64,000 nt of DNA from Coraliomargarita sinensis (GCF_003185655.1 NZ_QHJQ01000011.1:1-64000), one strand, 5' to 3'; counted from the first letter of the stretch, positions 1-9,273 are shown. Numbers and translations are program-made. Notes: generated by a model not told the origin, from the letters alone.

Positions 1-2
1 TG

Positions 3-314
3 AGGGATCACCGGTCATTGATTTTTGGCAAGCGGGCCAGTGATCGGTCCGTATCAGAAATCAGCCGGAAGAAGGCGCTGAAGGTACTTGAAAAAGAGGA
101 TGCGCTCCTGCCGAAAGCTACTGTGCTACGCTGCCGGGTGCGCTACTTCACCGATGGGGCCATCCTGGGCAGTCAGGACTTCGTCCGGAGTTACGCGGGG
201 GCCTGGCAACGGGAGAAAAAACGAAAATATCCGCCCAAACCGAATCTACTGCGCGGGGCCGACTGGCAGGATCTTGCCACCATTCAAGGACTGAGGATGC
301 AGGTGTTCGGATAA
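3..314 (+). CDS. REP-associated tyrosine transposase (RAYT), C-terminal part
   Basis: The reading frame is open to the left edge of the window, so this is the 3' end of a larger gene; the TTG at 18 need not be the start. The visible residues, including VRYFTDGAILGS and a basic run before the final RMQVFG, match my recollection of the C-terminal tail of TnpA-REP/Y1-type transposases common in Verrucomicrobiota. These are HUH single-strand nucleases that act on REP hairpins in the chromosome. The catalytic HUH and Tyr motifs would lie outside the window. REP-like hairpins with an outward GTAG occur elsewhere here (51207-51232, 57214-57314), which supports the call. Family assignment rests on the tail only. 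Confidence 0.6.
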   Translation, partial: RDHRSLIFGKRASDRSVSEISRKKALKVLEKEDALLPKATVLRCRVRYFTDGAILGSQDFVRSYAGAWQREKKRKYPPKPNLLRGADWQDLATIQGLRMQVFG

Positions 315-329
315 GGTGTCTCTGTGCGC

Positions 330-1109
330 TCACCCTGATCTTTTTTCTGATTCCTGCGCCCATTTGTAGAAGGCGACGGACATGATCGCTAATGAAACAA
401 ACATGTTGGCCAGTTTCATCACCACTCCACCAAGTACTTGGTCCTGGATGGGGGAGAGGTCCACTACGCGCGGGGCGTAGGCATAAGTTGGATAGAAAAC
501 GTCACTGCTAAAGGTCAAAAATGCGAATAGCGGCGTTTGCCCGACCATGAGCAGGAAAACAAAAACGATCTGTCCGCCGTAGCGCAAAGCCGGAAACTGC
601 TGCGAGGGGCTAACGATGCACCACCATACTTGGAGCGAGACAAAGAGCATCGTCAGGTGCTCAATTATGTGGACGGCCTTGTCGTGAAGCGCCCATTCGT
701 ATAGGAATGGTATGTGCCATAGGGAGAAAACGAGTGTGAAAGAAAGTCCGGCGATCAGCGGATGCACCAGAAACTTGAAGATGCTTTGGAGCCAAGCCTT
801 CCGCGAGAAAGGTCCATCGATCAACCAGGCAGGGAGGCCGAGGAGGAGCAGCGGCGGGCAGATATACATCAAGGCATTGTGCTGGACCATATGCGCGCTG
901 AAGAGAAAATTTTCGCCCAGCGCATCGAGCGGAGACCCAACGGTGAGATAAAAGCTAATGATCCCGAGCGCGAAGTAGATCGACTGCCTTTTCGGGAAGG
1001 AATGCTCCGAGCTTCGATACGGGCCGATGACTAAGCTATAGGCCCAAGCTACCGCCAAGATACTGCCGACGAGCAGTGGTTCAGTGTGCCAATGGGTCCA
1101 CTCAATCAT
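330..1109 (-). CDS. ctaG: CtaG-type cytochrome c oxidase assembly protein
   Basis: A 259-residue integral membrane protein with about seven hydrophobic segments, of the caa3_CtaG family, which helps assemble or copper-load caa3-type oxidase. Conserved-looking His residues sit in HMVQHNAL and in the LWHIPFLYEWALHDKAVHI stretch. It is the last gene of the cta operon, 37 bp after ctaF. A hairpin (1116-1139) lies in that gap and could tune its expression. Start is the ATG at 1109. It is not the unrelated Cox11-type CtaG. Confidence 0.88.
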   Translation of the reverse strand: MIEWTHWHTEPLLVGSILAVAWAYSLVIGPYRSSEHSFPKRQSIYFALGIISFYLTVGSPLDALGENFLFSAHMVQHNALMYICPPLLLLGLPAWLIDGPFSRKAWLQSIFKFLVHPLIAGLSFTLVFSLWHIPFLYEWALHDKAVHIIEHLTMLFVSLQVWWCIVSPSQQFPALRYGGQIVFVFLLMVGQTPLFAFLTFSSDVFYPTYAYAPRVVDLSPIQDQVLGGVVMKLANMFVSLAIMSVAFYKWAQESEKRSG

Positions 1110-1115
1110 ATATAA

Positions 1116-1139
1116 TTACTACACCTTTTGGTGTAATAA
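1116..1139 (-). promoter_or_regulatory. Intergenic hairpin between ctaF and ctaG
   Basis: On the minus strand TTATTACACC pairs with GGTGTAGTAA around an AAAA loop: ten pairs including one G-U. It fills almost the whole ctaF-ctaG gap. No clear U-tract follows, so it is more likely an mRNA processing or translation-modulating structure than a full terminator. Confidence 0.45.
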
Positions 1140-1146
1140 GGCGAGT

Positions 1147-1524
1147 TTAATGTGCACCGGACTGAGCCGCCGGCGCTTCTTTGTTTGCGGCACTTTCACC
1201 GGCGGGAAAAAGTAAATAGAGTGCTGCCACGGTGCCCGAGGCGAGAATGAGGCCCAACATGAACAAAGCAGTCAGAAAGATCTGGTCCCAACGCAGGTGC
1301 ATGAAATACCAAATGACCAAGCCGAACTTTATAATAGATAGGACGATGAGTCCGGTCAACAGGACATACTCGTGAAAAGGAAGGATGATCAGGATCAGCT
1401 CTAGGAATGTCAGCCCGATCAATGTCAGGATGACGTTAAAGAACGTGAAGAAACGCGTGCTCTCACCCTCGATCGTTTTTTTGGAAGCAGGGCTGAAGTT
1501 GGGTTTGCGTGTTGTTTCGGACAT
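1147..1524 (-). CDS. ctaF: Cytochrome c oxidase subunit IV (prokaryotic COX4 family)
   Basis: A 125-residue protein with three hydrophobic segments (about 25-47, 51-73, 82-107), the layout of the bacterial COX4_pro/CtaF subunit of heme-copper oxidases. The motif YFMHLRWDQ is typical. It follows ctaE by 4 bp and so is co-transcribed with the core subunits. The N-terminus (first ~20 residues) is charged and cytoplasmic; the C-terminus is Ala-rich. Confidence 0.88.
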   Translation of the reverse strand: MSETTRKPNFSPASKKTIEGESTRFFTFFNVILTLIGLTFLELILIILPFHEYVLLTGLIVLSIIKFGLVIWYFMHLRWDQIFLTALFMLGLILASGTVAALYLLFPAGESAANKEAPAAQSGAH

Positions 1525-1528
1525 GGCG

Positions 1529-2179
1529 CTAAATGTACTCGAGAATGTAGACTAAGGGGAAGATGAGGATCCAAACGATATCGACGAAGTGCCAGTAAAG
1601 CCCCGTGACTTCGATATCCATGACATTCTCTTCGTTGAACTTTGGCGAAAAGGAATAGAAATACCAGGTTGTCAGCCAGATCAGGCCGATGAGGACGTGC
1701 ACCCCGTGCGTCCCGGTCAAAACATAGAATGTCGAGCCGAAAATCGTATTTGTGAGAGTGAGCGGATGCGCTTCGTTGTGCACGAAATGGTTGAACTCAT
1801 AGACCTGTGCCCCGATGAAGAGGCTGCCGAAAAATATCGTGGACAGGAGGAACCAGCGCGCCGCCTTGACGTTGTGCTTGTGCATGGCCGAGACCGTCAG
1901 AGCCATGGTCAACGAACTCATCAAGAGGATGAAGGTCGACGCACTGGTGAGCTCGATGTCGAAGATGCTGGTGACGGGGACGACGTTGCCATCGATGACG
2001 ACGTCCGGATTGACCCGACGGTAAATCAAGTGGGTGCTGATGAGCGTGCCGAAGAACATACAGTCCGAGGCAAGAAAAGCCCACATGGCCAGTTTCTTGT
2101 TCGGGATCCCCGTATTGGTCGCTGCCACGTGATGCGAGTCGGCTTCATCGTGGCTGTGTTGTGCAGTGGCTTCTGACAT
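1529..2179 (-). CDS. ctaE: Cytochrome c oxidase subunit III
   Basis: A 216-residue subunit III of the heme-copper oxidase family, shorter than mitochondrial Cox3 and similar to five-helix bacterial forms. Diagnostic segments are the SDCMFFGTL helix, GTHGVHVLIGL and the C-terminal YWHFVDIVWI. The first ~20 residues are His-rich (HSHDEADSHH). It lies between ctaD (54 bp upstream) and ctaF (4 bp downstream). Confidence 0.94.
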   Translation of the reverse strand: MSEATAQHSHDEADSHHVAATNTGIPNKKLAMWAFLASDCMFFGTLISTHLIYRRVNPDVVIDGNVVPVTSIFDIELTSASTFILLMSSLTMALTVSAMHKHNVKAARWFLLSTIFFGSLFIGAQVYEFNHFVHNEAHPLTLTNTIFGSTFYVLTGTHGVHVLIGLIWLTTWYFYSFSPKFNEENVMDIEVTGLYWHFVDIVWILIFPLVYILEYI

Positions 2180-2233
2180 GGGAGTAATTGAATCTAAAGG
2201 TGGAAAACGTGAATTTAAGTTAGGTGCTCCGGT

Positions 2234-4168
2234 TTAATCCTCTTCCGGGTGGACGTGGTAGCCACGGGGGCCTTCCAGCGCCCAGAGGTAAATGGACAAG
2301 AGAAGGATGCCGCCGCCTATGTAGACCATCTCAAGGGTGTGGTCCCACCCGAGGAAATTCTGCTTGTGAAAGACCATGCCCAGACCGACCATAAAGAGGC
2401 CGAACGAAGCCGACATCGGATACCAGGAGCGATCCGGCATGTGGATACCGTGCGGTTCGGGTTCGCCGGGGCCGGACTTTTCTTCCGGTTTACCGTACTT
2501 GTTCGCCCAAACCTGGTCTCGGGCATTGATCTCGGGGATACGGGCGAAGTTGTAATCCTTGGGCGGATTTGCCGTGGCCCATTCCAGGGTCCGGGCATCC
2601 CACGGGTCCATGCCGCACTTTTTGCCCTTGGCCCATGTGTAGACGACTTGAACGACTGCGCTGCCGATGCCGACGCCCAGGATCATGGCTCCGGCGGTGG
2701 ACCACATGTTCCATTCGTTCCAGCCCATGTCACCGAGGTAAGTATGGGTCCGGCGCGGCATGCCCGCCATACCGAGCAGGTGCATGGGGAAGAAAGCCAG
2801 GTTGAAGCCGAAGAACATGATCCAGAAACTGATCTTGCCCCAGGTCTCGTTCATCAGCTTACCACTCATTTTCGGCATCCAGTAGTAAATGCCGCTGAAA
2901 AGGGCGAAAAGCGCACCCCCGATAAGAACATAGTGGAAGTGTGCGACGACGAAGTAGCTGTCCTGCTGCTGGTGGTCGACCGGCACACTACTGTGCATGA
3001 TGCCGGTGAAGCCCCCCATCATGAACATCCAGATAAAGCCCAAGGAATAGAGCATCGGTGTGGTGAAATGGATCTTGCCGCCCCAAAGCGTGCCGATCCA
3101 GTTGAAGATTTTCACCCCTGTGGGGATGGCAATCAACATCGTCATGAGGGAGAAGGCCGTCGTGGCGACAACGCCGAGGCCGACGGTAAACATGTGGTGG
3201 CTCCAAACTGCAAAACCAAGGAAGCCGATGAAAGCACCTGACATGACAATAAGCGGATAGCCGAAGAGTGGCTTACGGCTAAATGTAGGCAGGACCTCGG
3301 AAACGATACCCATGGCTGGCAGGATGAGGATGTAAACTTCAGGGTGTCCGAAGATCCAGAAGAGGTGCTGCCAGAGGATGGGTTTGCCCCCGAAGGTGGC
3401 GTCAAAGAAGTGGGTGCCAAAGTGGCGGTCGAACATGAGTTCAACCAACGCGATGGTAATCGCGGGGAAAGCCAGAATGATGAGGAAGCTGGTAATGAGG
3501 GTCATCCATGTGAAGACCGGCATACGCATCATTTTCAGGCCGGGGGCCCGCATGTTTAAAATGGTGGTGATGAAGTTAAAGGAGGCGGCGAGCGAAGCGA
3601 CCCCGAGAATCTGCAGACTGAGGATCCAGAAGTCGGCCCCCATGCCCGGATTGTAGTCTTTGGTACTGAGCGGGGCATAGCCGAACCACCCCCCGTGGAA
3701 GGCCTCCCAGAACCAGGAGAGATTGATGAGCACGGCGCCGGCAACAAATGACCAGAGACTGAACGCATTCAGCCGGGGGAAGGCCACATCCCGCGCGCCG
3801 ATCTGCAGGATCATCATGTAGTTGAAGAACGCGGCATTCAGCGGCATCACCGCAAGGAAGATCATGGTCGTCCCGTGCATGGTGAAGAGCTGATTGTAGA
3901 GCCGGGCAGTAACGAAGTCGTTCTCCGGAAGAAAGAGCTGGGCGCGGATCATCAGCGCCTCGACCCCACCTACGAGCAGAAAGAGCAGGGCGAATGCGCC
4001 ATACATGATACCGATTTTCTTGTGGTCGACCGTCGTGAGCCAGTCGATGACCGGATGGCAGCCTTGCTGTGGTCGTTGAACAAGCCTGAAAAACGAACGC
4101 TGCGGTTTATCGTGCTCTGCGTCGTGCCCGGAATCGTGGGGAATTGTGGTAGTTGTGCCGTTAGCCAT
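2234..4168 (-). CDS. ctaD: Cytochrome c oxidase subunit I
   Basis: The 644-residue catalytic subunit, carrying low-spin heme a and the heme a3-CuB centre where oxygen is reduced. Visible signatures are GHPEVYILI (CuB His and the cross-linked Tyr), HHMFTVGLG and HFHYVLIGG (ligands to CuB, a3 and a). Transmembrane helices cover most of the protein; a soluble stretch around residues 520-570 precedes the last two helices. It follows ctaC by 18 bp. Subunit II here carries its own cytochrome c domain, so the enzyme is best described as caa3-type. Confidence 0.97.
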   Translation of the reverse strand: MANGTTTTIPHDSGHDAEHDKPQRSFFRLVQRPQQGCHPVIDWLTTVDHKKIGIMYGAFALLFLLVGGVEALMIRAQLFLPENDFVTARLYNQLFTMHGTTMIFLAVMPLNAAFFNYMMILQIGARDVAFPRLNAFSLWSFVAGAVLINLSWFWEAFHGGWFGYAPLSTKDYNPGMGADFWILSLQILGVASLAASFNFITTILNMRAPGLKMMRMPVFTWMTLITSFLIILAFPAITIALVELMFDRHFGTHFFDATFGGKPILWQHLFWIFGHPEVYILILPAMGIVSEVLPTFSRKPLFGYPLIVMSGAFIGFLGFAVWSHHMFTVGLGVVATTAFSLMTMLIAIPTGVKIFNWIGTLWGGKIHFTTPMLYSLGFIWMFMMGGFTGIMHSSVPVDHQQQDSYFVVAHFHYVLIGGALFALFSGIYYWMPKMSGKLMNETWGKISFWIMFFGFNLAFFPMHLLGMAGMPRRTHTYLGDMGWNEWNMWSTAGAMILGVGIGSAVVQVVYTWAKGKKCGMDPWDARTLEWATANPPKDYNFARIPEINARDQVWANKYGKPEEKSGPGEPEPHGIHMPDRSWYPMSASFGLFMVGLGMVFHKQNFLGWDHTLEMVYIGGGILLLSIYLWALEGPRGYHVHPEED

Positions 4169-4186
4169 GGGTAATTTCGAAAAGGT

Positions 4187-5287
4187 TTATTTAAGAGTTT
4201 GCAGGTAGGCGACGACGGCATGAATGTCTTCGTCCGAGAGGTCAGCTTCTTTCAAGCCTTCCATGGTAATAATGCCGCCGCCGGGCGTTTTCATGGGGAC
4301 GCCATACCACATGTAGTTACCCGGTTTGATTTCGTGGGGCTTCTTGATCCAGTTAAACAAGTTCTCGGTGTTATTCTCCATCCAACCGGCTGCGATGGTG
4401 GCACGGCTACCAAAGTTGGTCAGGTTCGGCCCGTTCACGCCGCCTTTGCCACCGACCATGTGGCAGGAGTAACAATTCTGCATGAAGACTTTCTTACCCT
4501 GAACGACTTGTTCGGAGTATTCTTCGGGCATTTCGGGTGCATCGACCGGCACTTCCGGGCCATCCTTAAGATCGGCCAACCATGCTTCGTATTCTTCCTG
4601 CGGGACCGCTCTAGCGCGGAAAAGCATGTAGGCGTGAGCGTCGCCGCAGAACTCGGCGCACTGTCCCCAATACATCCCCGGCTCATCCGCCTGAATCCAC
4701 ATGAAATTCTCCTGGCCCGGCATCAAGTCGACTTTGCCGGCAAGCTTGGGCAGCCAGAAACTGTGGATGACATCGGCACTGCGAAGGTTGAGCTTCACTG
4801 CCTTCCCGACCGGGATAACAAGTTCGTTTGCCGTGGTCACGCCCTCTTCAGGATAGTCGAAGGCCCACCACCATTGGTATCCGGTCACATCAACGGTGAT
4901 CGCACCTTCCTGATACTCTTCTGGGAGCGATTTTGTCATCAGGATACCCTGCAGAGTTGGCACGGCCACCACGACCAGGCAGGCGGCCGAGAAAAGAATC
5001 AAGCCGACTTCAATGATCGGATGTCCGTGCGATTGCTCGGGAATTTCATTGGGATCGTCAGTCTTCTTCAAACGATATCTCCAGACGGCATACAGCATCG
5101 CACCACCGACGACAATCCAGAGGAAGGTCGTCAGGTAGAGGGTGACGTAAAAGGCATCCGCCTGCTGGCTGGCCACCGGGCCCTTGGGATCAAGGGCAGA
5201 CTGATTTTGGTCTATCTTTAAGCAGCCGCTGAAGAGTAGCAGGCTGAGAAGCGTGACGCTGAGAGTTAGGATTCGCAGAATTCTCAT
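4187..5287 (-). CDS. ctaC: Cytochrome c oxidase subunit II with fused cytochrome c domain
   Basis: Start chosen at the ATG at 5287, which overlaps the ctaB stop (ATGA); the frame stays open upstream but that stretch overlaps ctaB and is not subunit II-like. The 366-residue product has a lipoprotein signal (FSGC, Cys22), two membrane helices (about 46-70 and 92-114), a CuA domain (His175, Cys210, Cys214, His218, Met221) and a C-terminal mono-heme cytochrome c domain (CYSCH, about 272-276). The fusion marks a caa3 oxidase whose electron-donating cytochrome c is tethered to the complex. The gene precedes ctaD. Confidence 0.95.
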   Translation of the reverse strand: MRILRILTLSVTLLSLLLFSGCLKIDQNQSALDPKGPVASQQADAFYVTLYLTTFLWIVVGGAMLYAVWRYRLKKTDDPNEIPEQSHGHPIIEVGLILFSAACLVVVAVPTLQGILMTKSLPEEYQEGAITVDVTGYQWWWAFDYPEEGVTTANELVIPVGKAVKLNLRSADVIHSFWLPKLAGKVDLMPGQENFMWIQADEPGMYWGQCAEFCGDAHAYMLFRARAVPQEEYEAWLADLKDGPEVPVDAPEMPEEYSEQVVQGKKVFMQNCYSCHMVGGKGGVNGPNLTNFGSRATIAAGWMENNTENLFNWIKKPHEIKPGNYMWYGVPMKTPGGGIITMEGLKEADLSDEDIHAVVAYLQTLK

Positions 5288-6213
5288 AGGGAAAATAGAA
5301 TACGGTCGGCCACCATGAGGATCAGGTAGCAGGGTAGAAAGATTATTGAGGCAAGAAAGAGACGGCGTGCTGGTTTGTCGCGTTCTGTGGCAGTCAACAT
5401 ACGGACGGCTTCGCGTAAATAACCAAAGGACAGGAGCGATCCGCCAACGAGGAAAAGCCAGCCGCTCTCGTTGGTGAGCCAGGCAAGCACAGTAAGCACG
5501 AGAAGCGGCACCGCCCAAATGACGGCCCGTAGTGACACAACCCGGCCGGTTTTGTCGTAGAGGCTGAGCATGCGGAAGCCGCTACGCTCGTAATCTTCGC
5601 GGTAGAGCCAGGAGATTGCCATAAAGTGGGGCAATTGCCAGACGTAGAGGACGGCAAACAAAAAGAGTCCGACCCAGCCAATGGAACCTTCTGCCGCGAC
5701 CCAACCGATCAAAGGTGGCAGGGCGCCCGGAATCGCCCCAATTTCAGTGGACCACGGGGTGACCTTTTTCAGAGGTGTGTAAAGGAGAACATAAGTCACG
5801 ACAGTGACCGCTGTGAGCACTCCGGAGAGGGCATTGCCGCCAAACCAGAGGACAGCTGGACCGAGAAGACAAAGTACAGCGCCGAAGATGAAGGTCGCTT
5901 GCGGGCTGAGCTTGCGCATCGGCAAAGGCCGGTCCGCCGTCCGGTGCATGAGCGCGTCTTCATCGCGTTCCCACCATTGATTAAGAGCTGCCGCACCGCC
6001 TGCAGCGAGAGCCGTGCCGGCAAAAACTGCAATCAAAGTAAGCGCATCGCCACTTGAGGCTGCCAGATAGCCGAGCAAGGCCGTGATGACTGCCATCATG
6101 GAGAGGCGGGGCTTGGTCAGCTCCCAATAGGCGGCCAGAGGAGCCCAGCGACTCAGACTCATTTCCGGAATCGTCTCGGTGTCATTAAAAGAAGCAATTT
6201 TTTCGGGTGGCAT
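5284..6213 (-). CDS. ctaB: Protoheme IX farnesyltransferase (heme O synthase)
   Basis: A 309-residue UbiA-superfamily prenyltransferase that adds a farnesyl group to heme b, giving heme O. The Asp-rich site appears as NQWWERDEDALMHRTADRP and a second conserved region as LPHFMAISWLYREDYERSG. About nine hydrophobic segments are visible. It lies 12 bp downstream of ctaA and overlaps ctaC by 4 bp, so heme synthesis and subunit synthesis are on one transcript. Confidence 0.96.
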   Translation of the reverse strand: MPPEKIASFNDTETIPEMSLSRWAPLAAYWELTKPRLSMMAVITALLGYLAASSGDALTLIAVFAGTALAAGGAAALNQWWERDEDALMHRTADRPLPMRKLSPQATFIFGAVLCLLGPAVLWFGGNALSGVLTAVTVVTYVLLYTPLKKVTPWSTEIGAIPGALPPLIGWVAAEGSIGWVGLFLFAVLYVWQLPHFMAISWLYREDYERSGFRMLSLYDKTGRVVSLRAVIWAVPLLVLTVLAWLTNESGWLFLVGGSLLSFGYLREAVRMLTATERDKPARRLFLASIIFLPCYLILMVADRILFSL

Positions 6214-6225
6214 GGGAGGGTAAAC

Positions 6226-7218
6226 TTATAGGCCGACAGCTTGAGGGTTGGTAGAGCCATCTGCCTGGTTGGCTGGAGCTGTGGCGACATTTTCGCTTTT
6301 CTCCAAAGCGGCGTGGTAGCAGAAAAAATGGGTCGCCCAGGTGGTGGCGAGTAGAAAGGCGCTGTTGAGCACGTGCATTGTGGTGATGATAGGTGCGCGC
6401 CCCATCCAAATGACAGCCGCACCGAGGGTAATTTGCACGAATAAAAGGATGCAGGCGAATAGACCGAGGCCGCGAATGAAATTCTGCCGGGTCGAGCGCA
6501 TCAATTTGACAATCCAGAAAGAGTAAGCGAACAGGATGACGACCGCCAGTGCCCGGTGGGCAAAATGTATCGCTACGCCGAAATTCCAGTTGGCAGGCAG
6601 GAGGCCGCCTTCAGGAGTGAGCGGAAATGTCGGGATCGCCAATCCGGCGCCCTTGTGCCGCATGATGGCCGCCACGATGAGTTGCACAAAGAGCAATGCG
6701 ATCAAGACTACGCCGGTCGTCCTGGAGAGTTTTACCGGGCTGTCCGATTTTTCACGCAGCTTGTGCCAGACACGGGTATGCCCGATGGCGATAGCGGTTA
6801 AAACGCAGAAAAAGATCTGCCCCAGGCAACCATGGACGATGGCATAGTTGACCTCGTTTTCCAGAACTCTGACACCGCCGAGGATACCCTGCAAAACAAC
6901 CAGAATGAGGGCGGCAATACCCATGCGGCGCATCCAGCGGCGACCGTCCACCCACCAGATCCAGAATGTCAGTGCCAGTGTCAGGTTGCCCACGATCATG
7001 CCCAGAAGACGGTGGCTGTGCTCCGCCGCCATGGCCGTGTTCTGCGTCCAGCCCTCCGGGTTGAGCGAGCCGTTCGAAAGTGGCCAGTCCGGAAAGATCA
7101 TACCTGCCCCGATGGTCGTGGTGAAGCCTCCTGCGTAGAGCAGGAAGAGCGTAACCACCAGCGCAGCAAAGCTGTAGCGAGCTAGCCAAGGGCGATAAGT
7201 TGTCGATCTTGATTTCAA
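6226..7218 (-). CDS. ctaA: Heme A synthase (COX15/CtaA family)
   Basis: A 330-residue membrane protein of the CtaA/COX15 family that oxidises the heme O methyl group to make heme A. Paired His motifs on the helices are visible (EHSHRLLGM, VHGCLGQIFF, IHFAHRALAV, TMHVLNSAF), as expected for the heme-binding four-helix bundles. First gene of the cta operon. The frame begins with TTG at 7218 without an obvious ribosome-binding site; no better start exists downstream before the first membrane helix, so the exact start is uncertain. I saw no confident promoter in the divergent gap 7219-7408. Confidence 0.92.
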   Translation of the reverse strand: MKSRSTTYRPWLARYSFAALVVTLFLLYAGGFTTTIGAGMIFPDWPLSNGSLNPEGWTQNTAMAAEHSHRLLGMIVGNLTLALTFWIWWVDGRRWMRRMGIAALILVVLQGILGGVRVLENEVNYAIVHGCLGQIFFCVLTAIAIGHTRVWHKLREKSDSPVKLSRTTGVVLIALLFVQLIVAAIMRHKGAGLAIPTFPLTPEGGLLPANWNFGVAIHFAHRALAVVILFAYSFWIVKLMRSTRQNFIRGLGLFACILLFVQITLGAAVIWMGRAPIITTMHVLNSAFLLATTWATHFFCYHAALEKSENVATAPANQADGSTNPQAVGL

Positions 7219-7408
7219 AACAGGGGGGCATTAGAGCCGAATCTCAGGGGTATTAGTATGATTTGCCTAGGCGGGACAACGCCGAATTGTTAAAAAATTC
7301 AATCCTGCTGATATGGGTTCTGGCTTGAACAGGTTGTGTCGGAGCAAAACCTTGAGCCGATCTATCCCACTTGCAACTTGGAGTTTTGTGTTATCTATTT
7401 CCACAACG

Positions 7409-8293
7409 ATGCAACTTTTTACGTTACAGAAAGTGTCCCGGCGTTTGCTCGGCCCCCTAGCGCTGATCGGCTTGATTGTGGCACAAGTCGCTGCCGGTCA
7501 ACCAGTTCCCGTTTCCGGAGTGCTTCAATCATTTGACGATAAGGGTCAGGCTGAGCTTCTTTTGGACGAAGGGGCGGGTACCCGGGATGTTCGCCTGTCA
7601 ACCGGTGATCGGGCCTATCTTGAAGCCGGAGACCGTATTCGCGGCAAAATGGTCCAGCAGCCGAATGGCTATCTACTGGAAACCGTCTGGCCCAACGACC
7701 CAAAGATAGAAGCACAAATGCTGGCGATTAACAGTCGGCTCAGGCGTGATACGGCCGTTCGCGGTCGTCAAGTTTACCGCAGTATAGGGGAAGACCTTCC
7801 ACCCTTTGCCCTCTACAATCAATTTGGCGAATTGATCAAATCCAGCGACCTGCTCGGGAAAACCTGTGTGATTAATTTTATTTTCACCCGTTGTATGAAT
7901 CCACGGATGTGCCCGGCCGCCACGACCCGGATGCATCAACTACAGAAGAAGGTGGAAGAAGCCGGCCTAGAAGACGTAATGTTTATCTCAATGACGCTTG
8001 ATCCCGAATTTGACACGCCCGGGATCTTCAATGCTTACGCGACCGGTCGCGAAATCGACGGATCCAATTTTTATTTCCTCGCCGGGCCAAGGCAGGCGCT
8101 TTTCGATCTTAAGAAACAGCTGGGTATCCTTGCCTCAAGAGATCCGGAGGCGATTATCGACCACACCATGCGCACGATCCTCGTCGACCCGTCGGGTGAA
8201 ATTATCTATCAGGTGCCGGGCAGCGGTTGGGGGACCGATGACTTTTTAAATCGAATCAAAAAAATTAGCACGAAGCGTGATGGGGGAAAATAA
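7409..8293 (+). CDS. Sco1/SenC family copper chaperone
   Basis: Start set at the ATG at 7409, giving 294 residues and a plausible signal peptide; the frame is open upstream. The first ~110 mature residues form a small beta-rich domain, followed by a thioredoxin-like Sco domain. The copper site has the two Cys in RCMNPRMCP, spaced C-x5-C rather than the usual C-x3-C, and a His in IIDHTMRTI. Sco proteins deliver copper to the CuA centre of oxidase subunit II, which fits its position divergent from the cta operon. It overlaps the next gene by 14 bp. Confidence 0.88.
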   Translation: MQLFTLQKVSRRLLGPLALIGLIVAQVAAGQPVPVSGVLQSFDDKGQAELLLDEGAGTRDVRLSTGDRAYLEAGDRIRGKMVQQPNGYLLETVWPNDPKIEAQMLAINSRLRRDTAVRGRQVYRSIGEDLPPFALYNQFGELIKSSDLLGKTCVINFIFTRCMNPRMCPAATTRMHQLQKKVEEAGLEDVMFISMTLDPEFDTPGIFNAYATGREIDGSNFYFLAGPRQALFDLKKQLGILASRDPEAIIDHTMRTILVDPSGEIIYQVPGSGWGTDDFLNRIKKISTKRDGGK

Positions 8294-9197
8294 TGATAAA
8301 AAATTGAAGCTTACGGTCGGGATCAGCCTGGCTTTTGTGCTCTTGTTCGTCGCGATTCGTAACGCGCCGGTCGAGCCCTGCGAAGTGCTGCACTACGGGG
8401 ATTACATGAACGAAGAGGGTGCAGTCGAAAACTGCGGTGATGAAGAAACCTCGTTTTTCGACATGACGAAAGTTCGCTACCCGGTTGAAGTAAAACTGCA
8501 GCCTCAGGGCGAAGTTGTGCCGGGAGAGACAGCCACGTTTGATCTCTACTTGCATGATCATATGGGCAAAGGGATTAATTACGAAGATATCGTAGTCAGT
8601 CATACCGAGCGGATTCATCTGATGGCGGTCGACCCTTCGCTGACCGATTACCAGCACCTGCATCCGCAGCCAGCCGGTGCGCCGGGGCATTATCAGTTCC
8701 AACTCAACCCGTCCCGGTCCGGCACTTACAAAGTATATCTGGATTTTATTTCTCTTATCAGCCAGCGCCGGGTCTTGGCCAAATCCGAATTCAATGTGGA
8801 AGGATCTGCTACGGGCCCCAAAATCAGCAAAAGCACGACCTATCCTTTGGACGGCTACACTTTTAAACTTCAAACACCATCAGAAGGAAGCTTTCCCGCC
8901 GGCGAAGAGTCGCAACTGGAACTCAGTGTGCTCCCCAGGGAGGGCAATGGTCCCGTCGATTTCGGTCTCGTGATGGGGGCCTACGCGCATCTGGTCGTCT
9001 TTGACGAAGACGGCAAAGGCTTCGCGCACCTGCATCCGCAGAACCCCTTCGTCGAGGAACAGGATCCCAACAATCCTGATCTTCGCTTTAATTTCTTTCC
9101 TGCCGACCCCGGGAAGTATCGATTATGGGCACAGCTCGTGGTCGATGGGCAGGAAAGGTTCGTCCCCTTCGACCTGGAAGTGGTGGAGGATGTGTAA
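8280..9197 (+). CDS. Exported His/Met-rich protein, possible copper-handling factor
   Basis: The ATG at 8280 (preceded by an in-frame GTG at 8277) overlaps the Sco stop codon, indicating translational coupling. The 305-residue product has one N-terminal membrane anchor (about 10-27) and two beta-sandwich-like halves. Each half contains His clusters (YQHLHPQP near 122-129, FAHLHPQNP near 250-258), with HDHMGKG and HLMAV between. The repeats resemble YtkA/FixH-type extracytoplasmic domains, though I cannot confirm the family. Context suggests a role in copper delivery or storage for the oxidase; that is inference. Confidence 0.6.
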   Translation: MGENNDKKLKLTVGISLAFVLLFVAIRNAPVEPCEVLHYGDYMNEEGAVENCGDEETSFFDMTKVRYPVEVKLQPQGEVVPGETATFDLYLHDHMGKGINYEDIVVSHTERIHLMAVDPSLTDYQHLHPQPAGAPGHYQFQLNPSRSGTYKVYLDFISLISQRRVLAKSEFNVEGSATGPKISKSTTYPLDGYTFKLQTPSEGSFPAGEESQLELSVLPREGNGPVDFGLVMGAYAHLVVFDEDGKGFAHLHPQNPFVEEQDPNNPDLRFNFFPADPGKYRLWAQLVVDGQERFVPFDLEVVEDV

Positions 9198-9273
9198 ATA
9201 ACACTGGCTACGGCAACCCCGCCGTTGAGGCGAGGCCGCAAATTGTGGCCACCATGGAAGAACGATTTCGGCC

